DNA of 31,828 bases from a virus. The stretch spans positions 1 to 31,828 of the IMG/VR virus record IMGVR_UViG_3300035180_003361. The stretch is one strand, 5' to 3'. Of this stretch, positions 15,970 through 23,523 are shown piece after piece. Below the pieces are notes generated by a model, which saw only the letters and a program-made list of their open reading frames with translations, did not search any database and was not told the origin of the DNA. The translations under genes and the position numbers were made by a program. The stretch's first letter is position 1. Each line of letters starts with the position of its first letter.

Positions 15970-17379
15970 TTATTCATCAATATATTCATCTAGTCTGGCT
16001 TGTGCCCTGACTTTATCGAAGGTGGTTTCATGAGTAATCTCGCCGTTCTCATATACGGTACGCATTACTGTTCTGGGGTTACTAATGTCAGTATCACATA
16101 ACCTAACAGTCTCATAACCCTTAGTGTCACTATAGATTAGATCTAGACGACCAGCCTTGCTAACTTTACCATGGTCAGTCACAGGATCCTTAAAGACATC
16201 TACAGACTTATCCCCAATGAAGACATGGCTGCACTTCATGGCAAACTTCTGAGTATCTCTATTTAATTGCTGCAACAGTGCTGCACCCATACCAAAAGCG
16301 ATATTGCTGGCACTGTAACCATTTGATAGAAGATTTGCAAGAATTTCTTTAATAGACTCTTCATTGATACCATCGCCCTGGATAACTCTAACGTTCTCTA
16401 GAACCTTGTACCCCTTCTTGTTAATAGTACTACCAAACTTCTCATCTAAAATTTGAACACACTTCAAGACAACACTAGGAGGATGACCAGAGTCAGGGCG
16501 GACAATCACAACTGCACCAGAGTCTATGACTTCTTGGCGTAATTTGCCTCCCCATAGGTTACTACAGGCATTCCATAGGTCATAAGAGTCGCTAACACAA
16601 GCAACCAATGCTCCAGGCTTAGCAAACTGTTTTAGCATATTACGATATGCTTCAACTTCATTTTCTTTACCCCAAGAGGTAATAGAGCTATGCTCAGCAG
16701 CTGGAATGCTGAACCCAGACATTGGAATATTATAGAACTCATTAGCCATAAAAACACCTGCTAAAGTATCGCTTCCCATGAAATTGACTAAATGGGAAGC
16801 TCCACCAATCATAGCTGACTCTTGGCTACTAACACTACGAGACCCAAAGTCATGAAGTTTGAAATTAATTTCACCATTAGGATCATCAGATGAAGTGCCT
16901 AGCGCCTCCATAATGAGGCTTCTAATTCTATTACTTCTGGTTGCCACTGTGATAGGATACCAAACCCTAAGTAACATCGTTTCAATCCAAGATACGACCC
17001 AAAAGACATTAGGATCCGTGGACTCAATGCTGACAAGCACATTAGAGACAGGGATGATACTTCCCTCTTGTGGGGCCCTAATACGGACTGGGATCTTTCC
17101 CCCAAGTTCTTTGGCAATATACATCCAGCCTTCATAGTTGAAAGGCTCTCCATGAGCTGCAAATAGCTCCTCAGCTTTCTCTACCTCTTCGACTGTCACT
17201 CTATGGGACAAGTACTCTTTAAGATAGTATTGTAGGCCGAAAAAGACTGTCTTATCATATTCTCCACCACGACTTTCAATGTATGAGAACATGCTTGTAG
17301 TACCAGGTGGGTACTGCTTATAGTGGCTTACCTTGTAAGAATCGGTATCAAACAAATAACTAAAACGATTGGTTTTCAT
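15970..17379 (-). CDS. nadV: nicotinamide phosphoribosyltransferase (NAMPT, NadV)
   Basis: A 469-aa full-length NAMPT, which joins nicotinamide and PRPP to make NMN. The family's residues are present: DTDSYKVSHYKQYPPGT at the N-terminus, FKLHDFGSRSVSSQESA (R181), NFMGSDT (D204), IPAAEHSSITSWG (catalytic H230), CVSDSYDLW, VIVRPDSGHPP, VIQGDGI and FGMGAALLQQLNRDTQ. Together with the NMNAT gene upstream it makes a two-step route from nicotinamide to NAD+, the arrangement described for phage NAD+ reconstitution (NARP2) that counters NAD-depleting immunity. The ATG at 17379 has GGAGAG 7 bases upstream, within a hairpin leader shared with the NMNAT gene. Confidence 0.97.
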   Translation of the reverse strand: MKTNRFSYLFDTDSYKVSHYKQYPPGTTSMFSYIESRGGEYDKTVFFGLQYYLKEYLSHRVTVEEVEKAEELFAAHGEPFNYEGWMYIAKELGGKIPVRIRAPQEGSIIPVSNVLVSIESTDPNVFWVVSWIETMLLRVWYPITVATRSNRIRSLIMEALGTSSDDPNGEINFKLHDFGSRSVSSQESAMIGGASHLVNFMGSDTLAGVFMANEFYNIPMSGFSIPAAEHSSITSWGKENEVEAYRNMLKQFAKPGALVACVSDSYDLWNACSNLWGGKLRQEVIDSGAVVIVRPDSGHPPSVVLKCVQILDEKFGSTINKKGYKVLENVRVIQGDGINEESIKEILANLLSNGYSASNIAFGMGAALLQQLNRDTQKFAMKCSHVFIGDKSVDVFKDPVTDHGKVSKAGRLDLIYSDTKGYETVRLCDTDISNPRTVMRTVYENGEITHETTFDKVRAQARLDEYIDE

Positions 17380-17647
17380 AATATACTCTCCGTATGTTTT
17401 ATTTCCCTCACTGGGAAATTTTTTATCAAACGATTAACCCACGCTTCAAATTCATCAAACGGCAAATCACTTTTTGCTACATTACTCCACAGCTTGTAGA
17501 GCGTCCGCTCAATAAGTCATATGATGATGTCGCAAATTCCTTACTACATTCACATCTTACCAATATTCTTTTACGTGGAGGCAAATTACAATGAATAACT
17601 GTTAATTTTCCGTATATTCCACTAACTACTGTTGGTTTTTTGGGCAT
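17376..17647 (-). pseudogene. zinc-ribbon phage protein split by a one-base deletion
   Basis: From ATG 17647 the frame reads GIYGKLTVIHC, RCECSKEF, then YDLLSGRSTSCG, the usual opening of a phage AP2/HNH-associated ribbon (GkfGrLtVi, CdCG, LxSGxxxSCGC), and stops at 17477 after 56 residues. Inserting one T between 17486 and 17485 restores SCGC and continues in an open frame, NVAKSDLPFDEFEAWVNRL, to a TGA at 17376 that overlaps the NAMPT start as ATGA. That coupling and the restored motif argue that the joined 91-aa reading was the original gene. It could be recent decay, a sequencing error, or, less likely, frameshifting. The last codons overlap the NAMPT leader hairpin. Confidence 0.6.
17380..17419 (-). 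promoter_or_regulatory. hairpin plus Shine-Dalgarno leader of NAMPT
   Basis: ATTTCCC-AGTGA-GGGAAAT (minus strand, 17401-17419) forms a 7-bp stem with a 5-base loop, 22 bases before the ATG. It is followed by ACGGAGAGTATATT and then the start codon. The NMNAT gene has the same order: 6-bp stem, AGAGA loop, then ACGGAGAGTGTATT. A shared translational control site is likely. Confidence 0.6.
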
Positions 17648-17659
17648 ATCAATTCCATA

Positions 17660-18658
17660 TTAAAATTTACTACAAAAATATGATATAATCTGCCAATGAT
17701 CCTCAAAAAAATCTGACTCTCTAGTATAGAATTCGTTAAGTGACATCCACCAAGCTTTATCAGCATCATCAGAGCCCTTGACGATAGGTAGAGTCCCGTG
17801 ACCCAAATCAATCAAGAAAGCGTGTGTGATAGTTCTGCCTCGCAATGAACGGTCTGGATAATCAAACACCTTTTGCTCGGTGACGGCTTTTTCAAGCTCT
17901 TCCTTAGAGACTTTTATGCCAGTCTCTTCCTTTAACTCTCTAAGACAACCATCAAGAACAGTTTCCTTTTGGTTTAGGAATCCTCCTGGAAGAGCAATCA
18001 AACCTCTACCCGGATTTCCTTTACGACGAACTACTAGAACATGGCCACTTTTAATTACAATGGCATCAGTGGTAACGAATGTTGGAGGGAATGGCGCTCC
18101 AGACCAAGCAGCTCGATAGCTTCTAACATAATCATACTCTTCTTTAAGATCCTTAAACTTCTCAGTAGTCTTAAATCGCTCTAGATATTCTGCAATAGGC
18201 GCCTTGACATGAGCCTTGTATCCATTGTCATGAGTGAAGTATAGATCACGAATGGTGGTGGCGTGCGGCATTCTATCCATGTTACGCATCTTAATAAGCT
18301 TCCATTGAGGAAAAAAAGATGTTTCACCAATGTCACAAATCTTGCTGTCATCCACTCCATCGGTAGCCTCAAACACTAGATGTTGCACTTCAGCAAGCCA
18401 TCTATTGTTGGTATACCAAAAATCTTTAACAGGAAGGAATTTGACACGAGCCTTCTCTTCTTCAGAGAGCGCGCTCATAATCATGGCTTTGCGCTCGGTC
18501 TCAGTCCAAGGATTTTGGATATTAGGGGCTTTACCAGCACTACCAATTACAAGTAGAACAATGTCTGCATGACTCAAGGCTTCTCTAAGAAGCTCTTGGT
18601 GACCATGATGAAAAGGCTGAAAACGACCAATACAAACGCAATATTCGAATGACTTCAT
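17660..18658 (-). CDS. nadM: bifunctional NMN adenylyltransferase / Nudix hydrolase
   Basis: A 332-aa two-domain enzyme. Residues 1-175 are a nucleotidyltransferase with GRFQPFHHGHQ (11-21; the HxGH-type ATP site) and the WTETERKAMI segment (51-60), as in NadM-type NMNAT, which makes NAD+ from NMN and ATP. Residues 190-332 are a Nudix domain with a complete box (G226, E232, R240, E241, E244, E245 and G247 in PGGFLNQKE and RELKEETGI), related to ADP-ribose pyrophosphatases. The fusion is known from cyanobacteria (slr0787) and other bacteria. Paired with NAMPT downstream it completes NAD+ synthesis from nicotinamide, while the Nudix half could clear ADP-ribose. It shares a hairpin leader with NAMPT. 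Confidence 0.95.
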   Translation of the reverse strand: MKSFEYCVCIGRFQPFHHGHQELLREALSHADIVLLVIGSAGKAPNIQNPWTETERKAMIMSALSEEEKARVKFLPVKDFWYTNNRWLAEVQHLVFEATDGVDDSKICDIGETSFFPQWKLIKMRNMDRMPHATTIRDLYFTHDNGYKAHVKAPIAEYLERFKTTEKFKDLKEEYDYVRSYRAAWSGAPFPPTFVTTDAIVIKSGHVLVVRRKGNPGRGLIALPGGFLNQKETVLDGCLRELKEETGIKVSKEELEKAVTEQKVFDYPDRSLRGRTITHAFLIDLGHGTLPIVKGSDDADKAWWMSLNEFYTRESDFFEDHWQIISYFCSKF

Positions 18659-18704
18659 AATACACTCTCCGTGTTTCTAATGTGAAAGAACCCTCTCTGG
18701 GTTC
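18659..18704 (-). promoter_or_regulatory. hairpin plus Shine-Dalgarno leader of the NMNAT gene
   Basis: GAACCC-AGAGA-GGGTTC (minus strand, 18688-18704) is followed by a 15-base link and then ACGGAGAGTGTATT-ATGAA. The last 19 bases differ from the NAMPT leader at one position only, and the hairpin has a different stem sequence but the same size and a loop differing at one base, which points to conserved structure. Confidence 0.6.
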
Positions 18705-18735
18705 CGTACCAATATATAACGTTATGCCTAAAACT

Positions 18736-18885
18736 TTATTTCTTAGAATTAATCAACTTGTTCAGGCACATAACTGATGCTAAAAAATTAGTGATTATAA
18801 GCACATAGTTGTGTAAATAAATGTCTAAACCAATACATGCTAAATTCATAAGCATAAGCATAAAATAGAATACCAAAGATTTCAT
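18736..18885 (-). CDS. small membrane protein (49 aa), first gene of the NAD unit
   Basis: An ORF that is easily missed: ATG 18885 has a near-perfect Shine-Dalgarno (AGGGAG, 6 bases upstream) and a TTGACA/TACATT promoter 20 bases above that. The product has two hydrophobic helices, about residues 3-21 (SLVFYFMLMLMNLACIGL) and 27-41 (NYVLIITNFLASVMC), with a short basic tail ending NSKK, so a two-span membrane protein is predicted. There is no known family. It precedes the NMNAT gene in the same direction, with a 77-base gap that holds the hairpin leader. A role as transporter subunit, regulator or toxin-like peptide cannot be decided. Confidence 0.6.
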   Translation of the reverse strand: MKSLVFYFMLMLMNLACIGLDIYLHNYVLIITNFLASVMCLNKLINSKK

Positions 18886-18904
18886 TTTTACTCCCTACCC
18901 TAAC

Positions 18905-18932
18905 AATGTAAAATTTATAAAATACGTGTCAA
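18905..18932 (-). promoter_or_regulatory. sigma70-like promoter of the small-membrane/NAD unit
   Basis: TTGACA (18927-18932) and TACATT (18905-18910) are 16 bases apart on the minus strand, matching the ligA and EF-Ts promoters in the -10 word. It lies just after the stop of the 18947-20017 gene. Confidence 0.6.
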
Positions 18933-18946
18933 GTGCGCCCGATCAT

Positions 18947-20017
18947 TTAACTGAATATGAGAAACTTCTTTATATCAAATGGCTCTACCACAGTACCTTC
19001 AAAGGGATAAAGATTTAGAAATTTTGAATTATAAGCAACTCTTTGTTGCAGATTCCAGGCATCTATTGCTTGGTAGTTATTCTTAGGCGCCTTGTGACCA
19101 GTATATTCTAAAATATCTTCTTTAGCTTCTTTGGTCGCTCTATTTCGCAAACTAGTTACAATGTCTTTGGGGATGATTACTTCACCAACTTTTTCAATAT
19201 AATTGTGAGTTTTTCTAATATTGAAGTAATATGAATTGTCTTTGGACATTATTTTCTTTACAGCTTTATTTGTTCCATCATAAGCCGCAATAGTATAAAA
19301 TAACAGATATTTTTTCAAAAAAGAAGTTTTGAATTTGAATTCAACATTTTTGGATCTTTCGCTCCATGACTGTCCAGGAACTAGTGGAACGTCAAAAGTA
19401 GTAGTATTAACATATCCTAGAAAGACTGCCTTGTTTTTCTTTCTATCTTGATAGACTGCACCAAATTCTAAATCTTTTTTACCAATTGGTTTGAAATCTT
19501 TTTTAGATTCAAATTCTACAACCAAATTATGCAATTCAGAGCCAACTCTAACCAATTTCATTTGAGAAATAAGTTTAGCCCACACATACTTTCCATTTAA
19601 TATTCCGCCAGGAGATATGCCTTCTTTTAGAATAGCGTCCATAACAACATCTTCTCTAACATCCACATAGAATTTATCAATGGCTGCCTTGTAAGCTCTG
19701 CCGCCATTAACCCGATGCTCCAAAGACATGATTCTTACGTTATTAATTGGCTTATTGTCAACTACTTTAGCTTGTGATGTTTTTTTAGGTTGATTATAAT
19801 AAGATTGCTCTGCCCAGCTCTTAGCTTTTGAAAGCATTCCTTCATCACTATTATCAGCAGGAAATGCTGGTAAAACCATTTCTTTTACCGTTTTTTTATC
19901 TTCATCGTCATTATCATACCATGAAATATCCCACTCACAACCAACGGGAACTTCTTGCTCATCAGAGAAGACATAACAGATTTTTTCAGGAATTGAACCG
20001 GTAGGCACTCTACTCAT
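18947..20017 (-). CDS. hypothetical protein (356 aa)
   Basis: No family recognised. The N-terminal 95 residues are acidic and low in structure (WYDNDDEDKKTV; AEQSYYNQPKK). The remainder looks folded, with blocks such as LEHRVNGGRAYKAAIDKFYVDV, LEFGAVYQDRKKNKAVFLG and a C-terminal LYPFEGTVVEPFDIKKF. No signal peptide, membrane segment or nucleotide-binding motif is evident. A TTG at 20029 is in frame, but ATG 20017 is preferred because GGTGA lies 7 bases before it. A terminator precedes the gene and a promoter for the next unit follows it, so it may be transcribed alone from a promoter I could not place. Confidence 0.75.
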   Translation of the reverse strand: MSRVPTGSIPEKICYVFSDEQEVPVGCEWDISWYDNDDEDKKTVKEMVLPAFPADNSDEGMLSKAKSWAEQSYYNQPKKTSQAKVVDNKPINNVRIMSLEHRVNGGRAYKAAIDKFYVDVREDVVMDAILKEGISPGGILNGKYVWAKLISQMKLVRVGSELHNLVVEFESKKDFKPIGKKDLEFGAVYQDRKKNKAVFLGYVNTTTFDVPLVPGQSWSERSKNVEFKFKTSFLKKYLLFYTIAAYDGTNKAVKKIMSKDNSYYFNIRKTHNYIEKVGEVIIPKDIVTSLRNRATKEAKEDILEYTGHKAPKNNYQAIDAWNLQQRVAYNSKFLNLYPFEGTVVEPFDIKKFLIFS

Positions 20018-20031
20018 TATTATCACCAATT

Positions 20032-20065
20032 AAAAATAAAAACGGCGCCCGCTACAGGCACCGTT
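20032..20065 (-). terminator. rho-independent terminator after the glycosyltransferase region
   Basis: On the minus strand AACGGTGCC and GGCGCCGTT (20041-20065) form a 9-bp stem with one T-G pair and a 7-base loop, followed by TTTATTTTTAA. The T-G pair works only in minus-strand RNA. Confidence 0.8.
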
Positions 20066-20110
20066 CAATATAACCACCACTACATCACACGCTTAAACTC
20101 TTAAATATGA

Positions 20111-20369
20111 TTGGAACTAAAACAACATCTCGAAAAATTATTTGAGCCATGGATGACTTGGAAGAATTGGGGGCACCTATAATTATACTTGGGATGATAA
20201 TGATCCAACTACTTGGACTTGGCAGATTGATTACGTTATTCCTCATTCTACTTTCAAATATTCATCGATGAATAGTGTAGAATTTAAAGACTGTTGGGCG
20301 CTGTCTAACCTGCGACCACTATCCGCCAAACAAAACTTATTGGATGTGTTATCTAAAATTAGGCATTAA
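20111..20369 (+). pseudogene. decayed HNH endonuclease, C-terminal part
   Basis: A plus-strand relic between two minus-strand genes. From 20111 the frame reads LELKQHLEKLFEPWMTWKNWG. After removing one G from the G5 run at 20169-20173 it continues TYNYTWDDNDPTTWTWQID, then VIPHSTFKYSSM, FKDCWALSNLRPLSAKQN, and ends at 20369. This is the signature of a common phage HNH family (MTWxNWG, IDHxIP, CWALSNLxPL). The first H of the core is changed (IDYVIP), which would remove a metal or catalytic position. A further T is needed near 20110 to extend upstream, and no start codon or Shine-Dalgarno remains. Its stop overlaps the stop of the minus-strand glycosyltransferase. Confidence 0.75.
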
Positions 20370-21649
20370 CCGTTCTCAAAAAGTGAAACATATCGTAATG
20401 CTATTTTCTCCCAGGTGTTCTCTTCAAGATACTCGATTTGTCTATTGATTTGGGCTTCTCGCGCAACTGGATCGGTAAATAGCTTTTCTAGAGCTGCGGC
20501 AATTTCTTCAGAAGAATCTGCTTTTATAGTAGGTAGATCACTAAAATGATTAACAGATGATGTAACAACTGGCAAACCTTTTGACATTGCCATTCTAGCT
20601 GCACCAGATGCTCCAAACACTTCATGAGTAGGATGAGAGATATACGGAAACAAAGTTGCTTGATTAGTGCGCATGTAACTATCTAAAGTTTCATCTGATT
20701 GATAGCCTCTTAGAATAGCAACATTCTCTTCAATACCTAGTTCAGAAACTAATTCCATTAATTGATTATAATAAAGTTCATGCTCAGCTTTATTATATGG
20801 AGACTCAGAAAATAATCCAGTAAAGAAAACATCTGAGAATTTTTCTTTTAATTTAGCCGTGGCAAGTATGGAATTTTCCCAACCTTTATATCTAAATCCA
20901 AATCCAAATTGTAAAAATGTATGTTCAGATTTATAGAAATTCCACAGTCTTTCTTTATTTGTACAGGGTAAACATCCATGAGGGATTACGTATACATTAC
21001 CCGGAATATGTTTTTGATTCTTGAGAACATCACGAGCACCATCTAAATGAACTACAATTTCTGGAACAGCTGCCTCTACAATAGTTTTGTCTTTGTGATG
21101 GAAGACGGAATGCATTGTAACGATTACTCTATAATCAGAAATCTGATTCATAAATGAAAGCCAGTAACAAGCATTAGGCCACAATCCAAATTCATGTTGA
21201 ATCCAAATCACGTCCGGCTCATATGCTTTGAGTTCTTTTACTAAATCTTGTAATGATTGACCACGCTTCCAGCATGGAACTATTTTATCAGGAGATATGG
21301 TCTGGCCACCAATTTCATTAAGTGGACCAGTGGCAACATCATTATTTTCAACAAATAATTTATAATCACCTACATGCTTTATTACTTCTGGCCATAAGTA
21401 TTCTGAATAGGTTGCTATACCACATCTCATTTTCCAATTACCAACTAAAGCAATCTTCATTTTCTTTGCTGGTTTTTTAGCTAGTTTAGAGACTATTTCT
21501 CCATTTTTAAATCTACCATTAGTAATTAATTCTAATGATGGAACATGTGATAACTCAGCCGGAACTTCGACTACTTGCAAATCATCACTAATAATTGGCT
21601 CACCAGATATTATGCAGATTTTACCATTTTTAATTCCGGCATAGCGCAT
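20366..21649 (-). CDS. GT4-like glycosyltransferase
   Basis: A 427-aa protein with a 65-residue unrelated N-terminal extension, then a GT-B fold from about residue 66: MKIALVGNWKMRCGIATYSEYL (nucleotide-sugar transferase opening), WIQHEFGLWP, and the C-terminal half HTFLQFGFGFRYKGWE, EENVAILRGYQSDETLDSYM and the donor-site region FPYISHPTHEVFGASGAARMAMSKGLPVVTS, as in family 4 retaining glycosyltransferases. It transfers a sugar from a nucleotide-sugar to an unknown acceptor. AGGTGG lies 4 bases before the ATG, and the gene overlaps the pyruvyl-transferase-like gene by 20 bases, so the two probably modify the same glycan. Confidence 0.85.
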   Translation of the reverse strand: MRYAGIKNGKICIISGEPIISDDLQVVEVPAELSHVPSLELITNGRFKNGEIVSKLAKKPAKKMKIALVGNWKMRCGIATYSEYLWPEVIKHVGDYKLFVENNDVATGPLNEIGGQTISPDKIVPCWKRGQSLQDLVKELKAYEPDVIWIQHEFGLWPNACYWLSFMNQISDYRVIVTMHSVFHHKDKTIVEAAVPEIVVHLDGARDVLKNQKHIPGNVYVIPHGCLPCTNKERLWNFYKSEHTFLQFGFGFRYKGWENSILATAKLKEKFSDVFFTGLFSESPYNKAEHELYYNQLMELVSELGIEENVAILRGYQSDETLDSYMRTNQATLFPYISHPTHEVFGASGAARMAMSKGLPVVTSSVNHFSDLPTIKADSSEEIAAALEKLFTDPVAREAQINRQIEYLEENTWEKIALRYVSLFENG

Positions 21650-22598
21650 GTTCCACCTTTTGTTTTAAGATCTCAAATATATTTCGATCTATTGGTAGAA
21701 TAGCATGAACTTTTCGTTTTAAAATCAAATTAAGTTCATTTAGTAATAAGTTTTTAGAAATACCATAATAAGAAATAGTTCTACCCGATACATTTTTTAA
21801 TTTATCATGATGATGAATTGTTAAACTTGGAACGTCAGCTATCTCCGATAAAATCGAACCATGGTATCTCTGAGTGATAACTGCATCATATTTAGAAATT
21901 AATGATGTTACAGATTTGAAATCAGTTGGATTTTCTAATATGAATTTTCCATCTGCACTCAAATAAGTTAATCGGCTAATAAGTTCTCCAGAAAAATAAT
22001 TATCATTCAACTGTTCGTTATTACATAACGATAAAAAATGTATAGTAAATTGATCTTTAAGTAATTCATTAATGAATTGGGTAAATTCACTCTTAAAGTA
22101 TTCTAATGCCGCATGTTTCCAATGTGGCTCATGTAATTTGGGAACAACTAATACATTAGGAATAATAAGAATTGATTTTGATAATTTGGGCAATTTATCA
22201 CCAACGGATAAATTATAAACCAAATCAGGAATAACAATGACATTTGGATTAATGTTTTTTAAACGTTCATATCCAATATCATTTCTAATAGCTATTAATT
22301 CTGCTGATAACAGAAGTTGTATATGATGCGAATGAATTTCAGTTTCACTTCCAACTCCTATATAAAATATCTTAAGCTTTTTAAGCTCATCTAAAATGCT
22401 CGAATCAGATATATTTATTGGTTGATTCAGAAAAGAGCCTCCCCCAATAAATACTGCATCAATATCATTGAAACTATCCTTATCTAAATAACTAGAAAAA
22501 ATAAAGTCATAAGATGGAAAAAGTTGTTTGAAGGAATCCTTAAACAACTCATCTCCTAAATTATTTTGATTATACCAGCCGTATACTAAAATTTTCAT
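21630..22598 (-). CDS. polysaccharide pyruvyl transferase-like protein
   Basis: A 322-aa protein of the CsaB/PssM-type family: YGWYNQNNLGDELF (6-19; G-x-x-N-x-GDE), AVFIGGGSFLNQP (about 49-61), IGVGSE (about 79-84) and the C-terminal VITQRYHGSILSEIADVPSL (R-x-H-G-S). These enzymes attach ketal pyruvate from phosphoenolpyruvate to sugars of surface polymers. With the coupled glycosyltransferase it may alter host surface glycans (for example to block rival phages) or decorate phage proteins. AT content is high, similar to its neighbours. It overlaps the following gene by 20 bases. Confidence 0.8.
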   Translation of the reverse strand: MKILVYGWYNQNNLGDELFKDSFKQLFPSYDFIFSSYLDKDSFNDIDAVFIGGGSFLNQPINISDSSILDELKKLKIFYIGVGSETEIHSHHIQLLLSAELIAIRNDIGYERLKNINPNVIVIPDLVYNLSVGDKLPKLSKSILIIPNVLVVPKLHEPHWKHAALEYFKSEFTQFINELLKDQFTIHFLSLCNNEQLNDNYFSGELISRLTYLSADGKFILENPTDFKSVTSLISKYDAVITQRYHGSILSEIADVPSLTIHHHDKLKNVSGRTISYYGISKNLLLNELNLILKRKVHAILPIDRNIFEILKQKVEHALCRN

Positions 22599-22605
22599 TT
22601 ATATA

Positions 22606-22878
22606 TCAATAAAAGACAGTCCAGATAATTTCTCTAATATCATGTACTTGCCAATCAATGATAAGCGTATAATGAACGTGATGACCACGTTGATTTTTTT
22701 TAACTTCCCATTCTAACTTGTCATGATGATGGTGGTGATGATGTGGATCACATGGAGGTGGTTCATGTTTATTTCTAAAAACAACCTCTACTCTGTGAGG
22801 AAAATCTAATAGTGGAATGTGAGCTTGATTGTGTCCGATAACAACTAAATCTCCACCTTGCTCTGTGTGTGATGGCAT
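22606..22878 (-). CDS. histidine-rich small protein (90 aa)
   Basis: The protein carries a natural run of seven histidines (CDPHHHHHHHDKLEW, residues about 43-57) and more histidines around it, so it probably binds metal. The rest predicts as beta strands (DLVVIGHNQAHIPLLDFP, then VHYTLIIDWQVHDIREI), suggesting a small beta domain of the kind seen in phage structural or baseplate-associated proteins, but I cannot name a family. AAGGAG precedes the ATG by 6 bases. It sits between the RNA ligase and pyruvyl transferase genes. Confidence 0.7.
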   Translation of the reverse strand: MPSHTEQGGDLVVIGHNQAHIPLLDFPHRVEVVFRNKHEPPPCDPHHHHHHHDKLEWEVKKNQRGHHVHYTLIIDWQVHDIREIIWTVFY

Positions 22879-22905
22879 AATGTCTCCTTAGACAGTTATG
22901 CTATA

Positions 22906-23523
22906 TTATTCCAACATTTTAAATAAGTTTTCATTTCCTTTGCATAATTCTTTTAATTTATTTAGCCAGGCTTTTGATTTAATCTTGAACATTACTGGCA
23001 TTTTGGCAAAAGTGTCGGACGCACCCTTACATACAATGCCTTCAAAAGTCATGCCGGGCATAGTTGATTGTTTAACTTTGTCAAATAATTCTGTATTAAC
23101 TTTACCAATATAAAGCACCTTGGGCGTATCCAAATGACCAAAATATGTTATAAATTCTTTTGGTTCTAAAATTCCCTGTTTATATGGATTAACATCAAAT
23201 AGTGTAACTGTTAAATTTTCTTTGAAATCATGCTGTCCAGCAAAAGAGCTTGGTCCCCATAATTCGAAAAAACAAATGGCATCTTTCCAATTATGTTCTT
23301 TAAAAACAGCCGCTAAATCTAATTCAAATTTATCTTTGATTAAAGGAACTGCTTGACCAAATGATTTAGAATTAGCATCAATTAATTTATTCTTAGTTCC
23401 AAATTTATAGAATCCTTTTTTAGAATTCCATTCTGCACGAATTTGACTGCCATCTAACTTATCAAAAGCATAGATGTCAATATCATTTCTTACTTCTTTG
23501 GTTATTGAGGGATAATGTTTCAT
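22906..23523 (-). CDS. ATP-dependent RNA ligase-like nucleotidyltransferase (Rnl2-like)
   Basis: A compact 205-aa ligase: motif I YAFDKLDGSQIRAEW with the adenylated lysine K22, motif Ia-like FGTKNKLI, motif III ICFFELWGPSSF, motif IV MTFEGIVCKG and motif V VMFKIKSKAWL. There is no C-terminal OB or zinc domain, so it is essentially the catalytic domain alone, as in small phage RNA ligases. It probably joins 3'-OH and 5'-phosphate RNA ends. Repair of cleaved tRNA is a likely role, since a 2H phosphoesterase and several unusual tRNAs are encoded nearby. It overlaps the upstream zinc protein by 4 bases. Confidence 0.85.
   Translation of the reverse strand: MKHYPSITKEVRNDIDIYAFDKLDGSQIRAEWNSKKGFYKFGTKNKLIDANSKSFGQAVPLIKDKFELDLAAVFKEHNWKDAICFFELWGPSSFAGQHDFKENLTVTLFDVNPYKQGILEPKEFITYFGHLDTPKVLYIGKVNTELFDKVKQSTMPGMTFEGIVCKGASDTFAKMPVMFKIKSKAWLNKLKELCKGNENLFKMLE

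Noticed and set aside
17394-17594. 66-aa plus-strand ORF
   Set aside because: It is antisense to the zinc-ribbon gene and the NAMPT leader, and has no Shine-Dalgarno.
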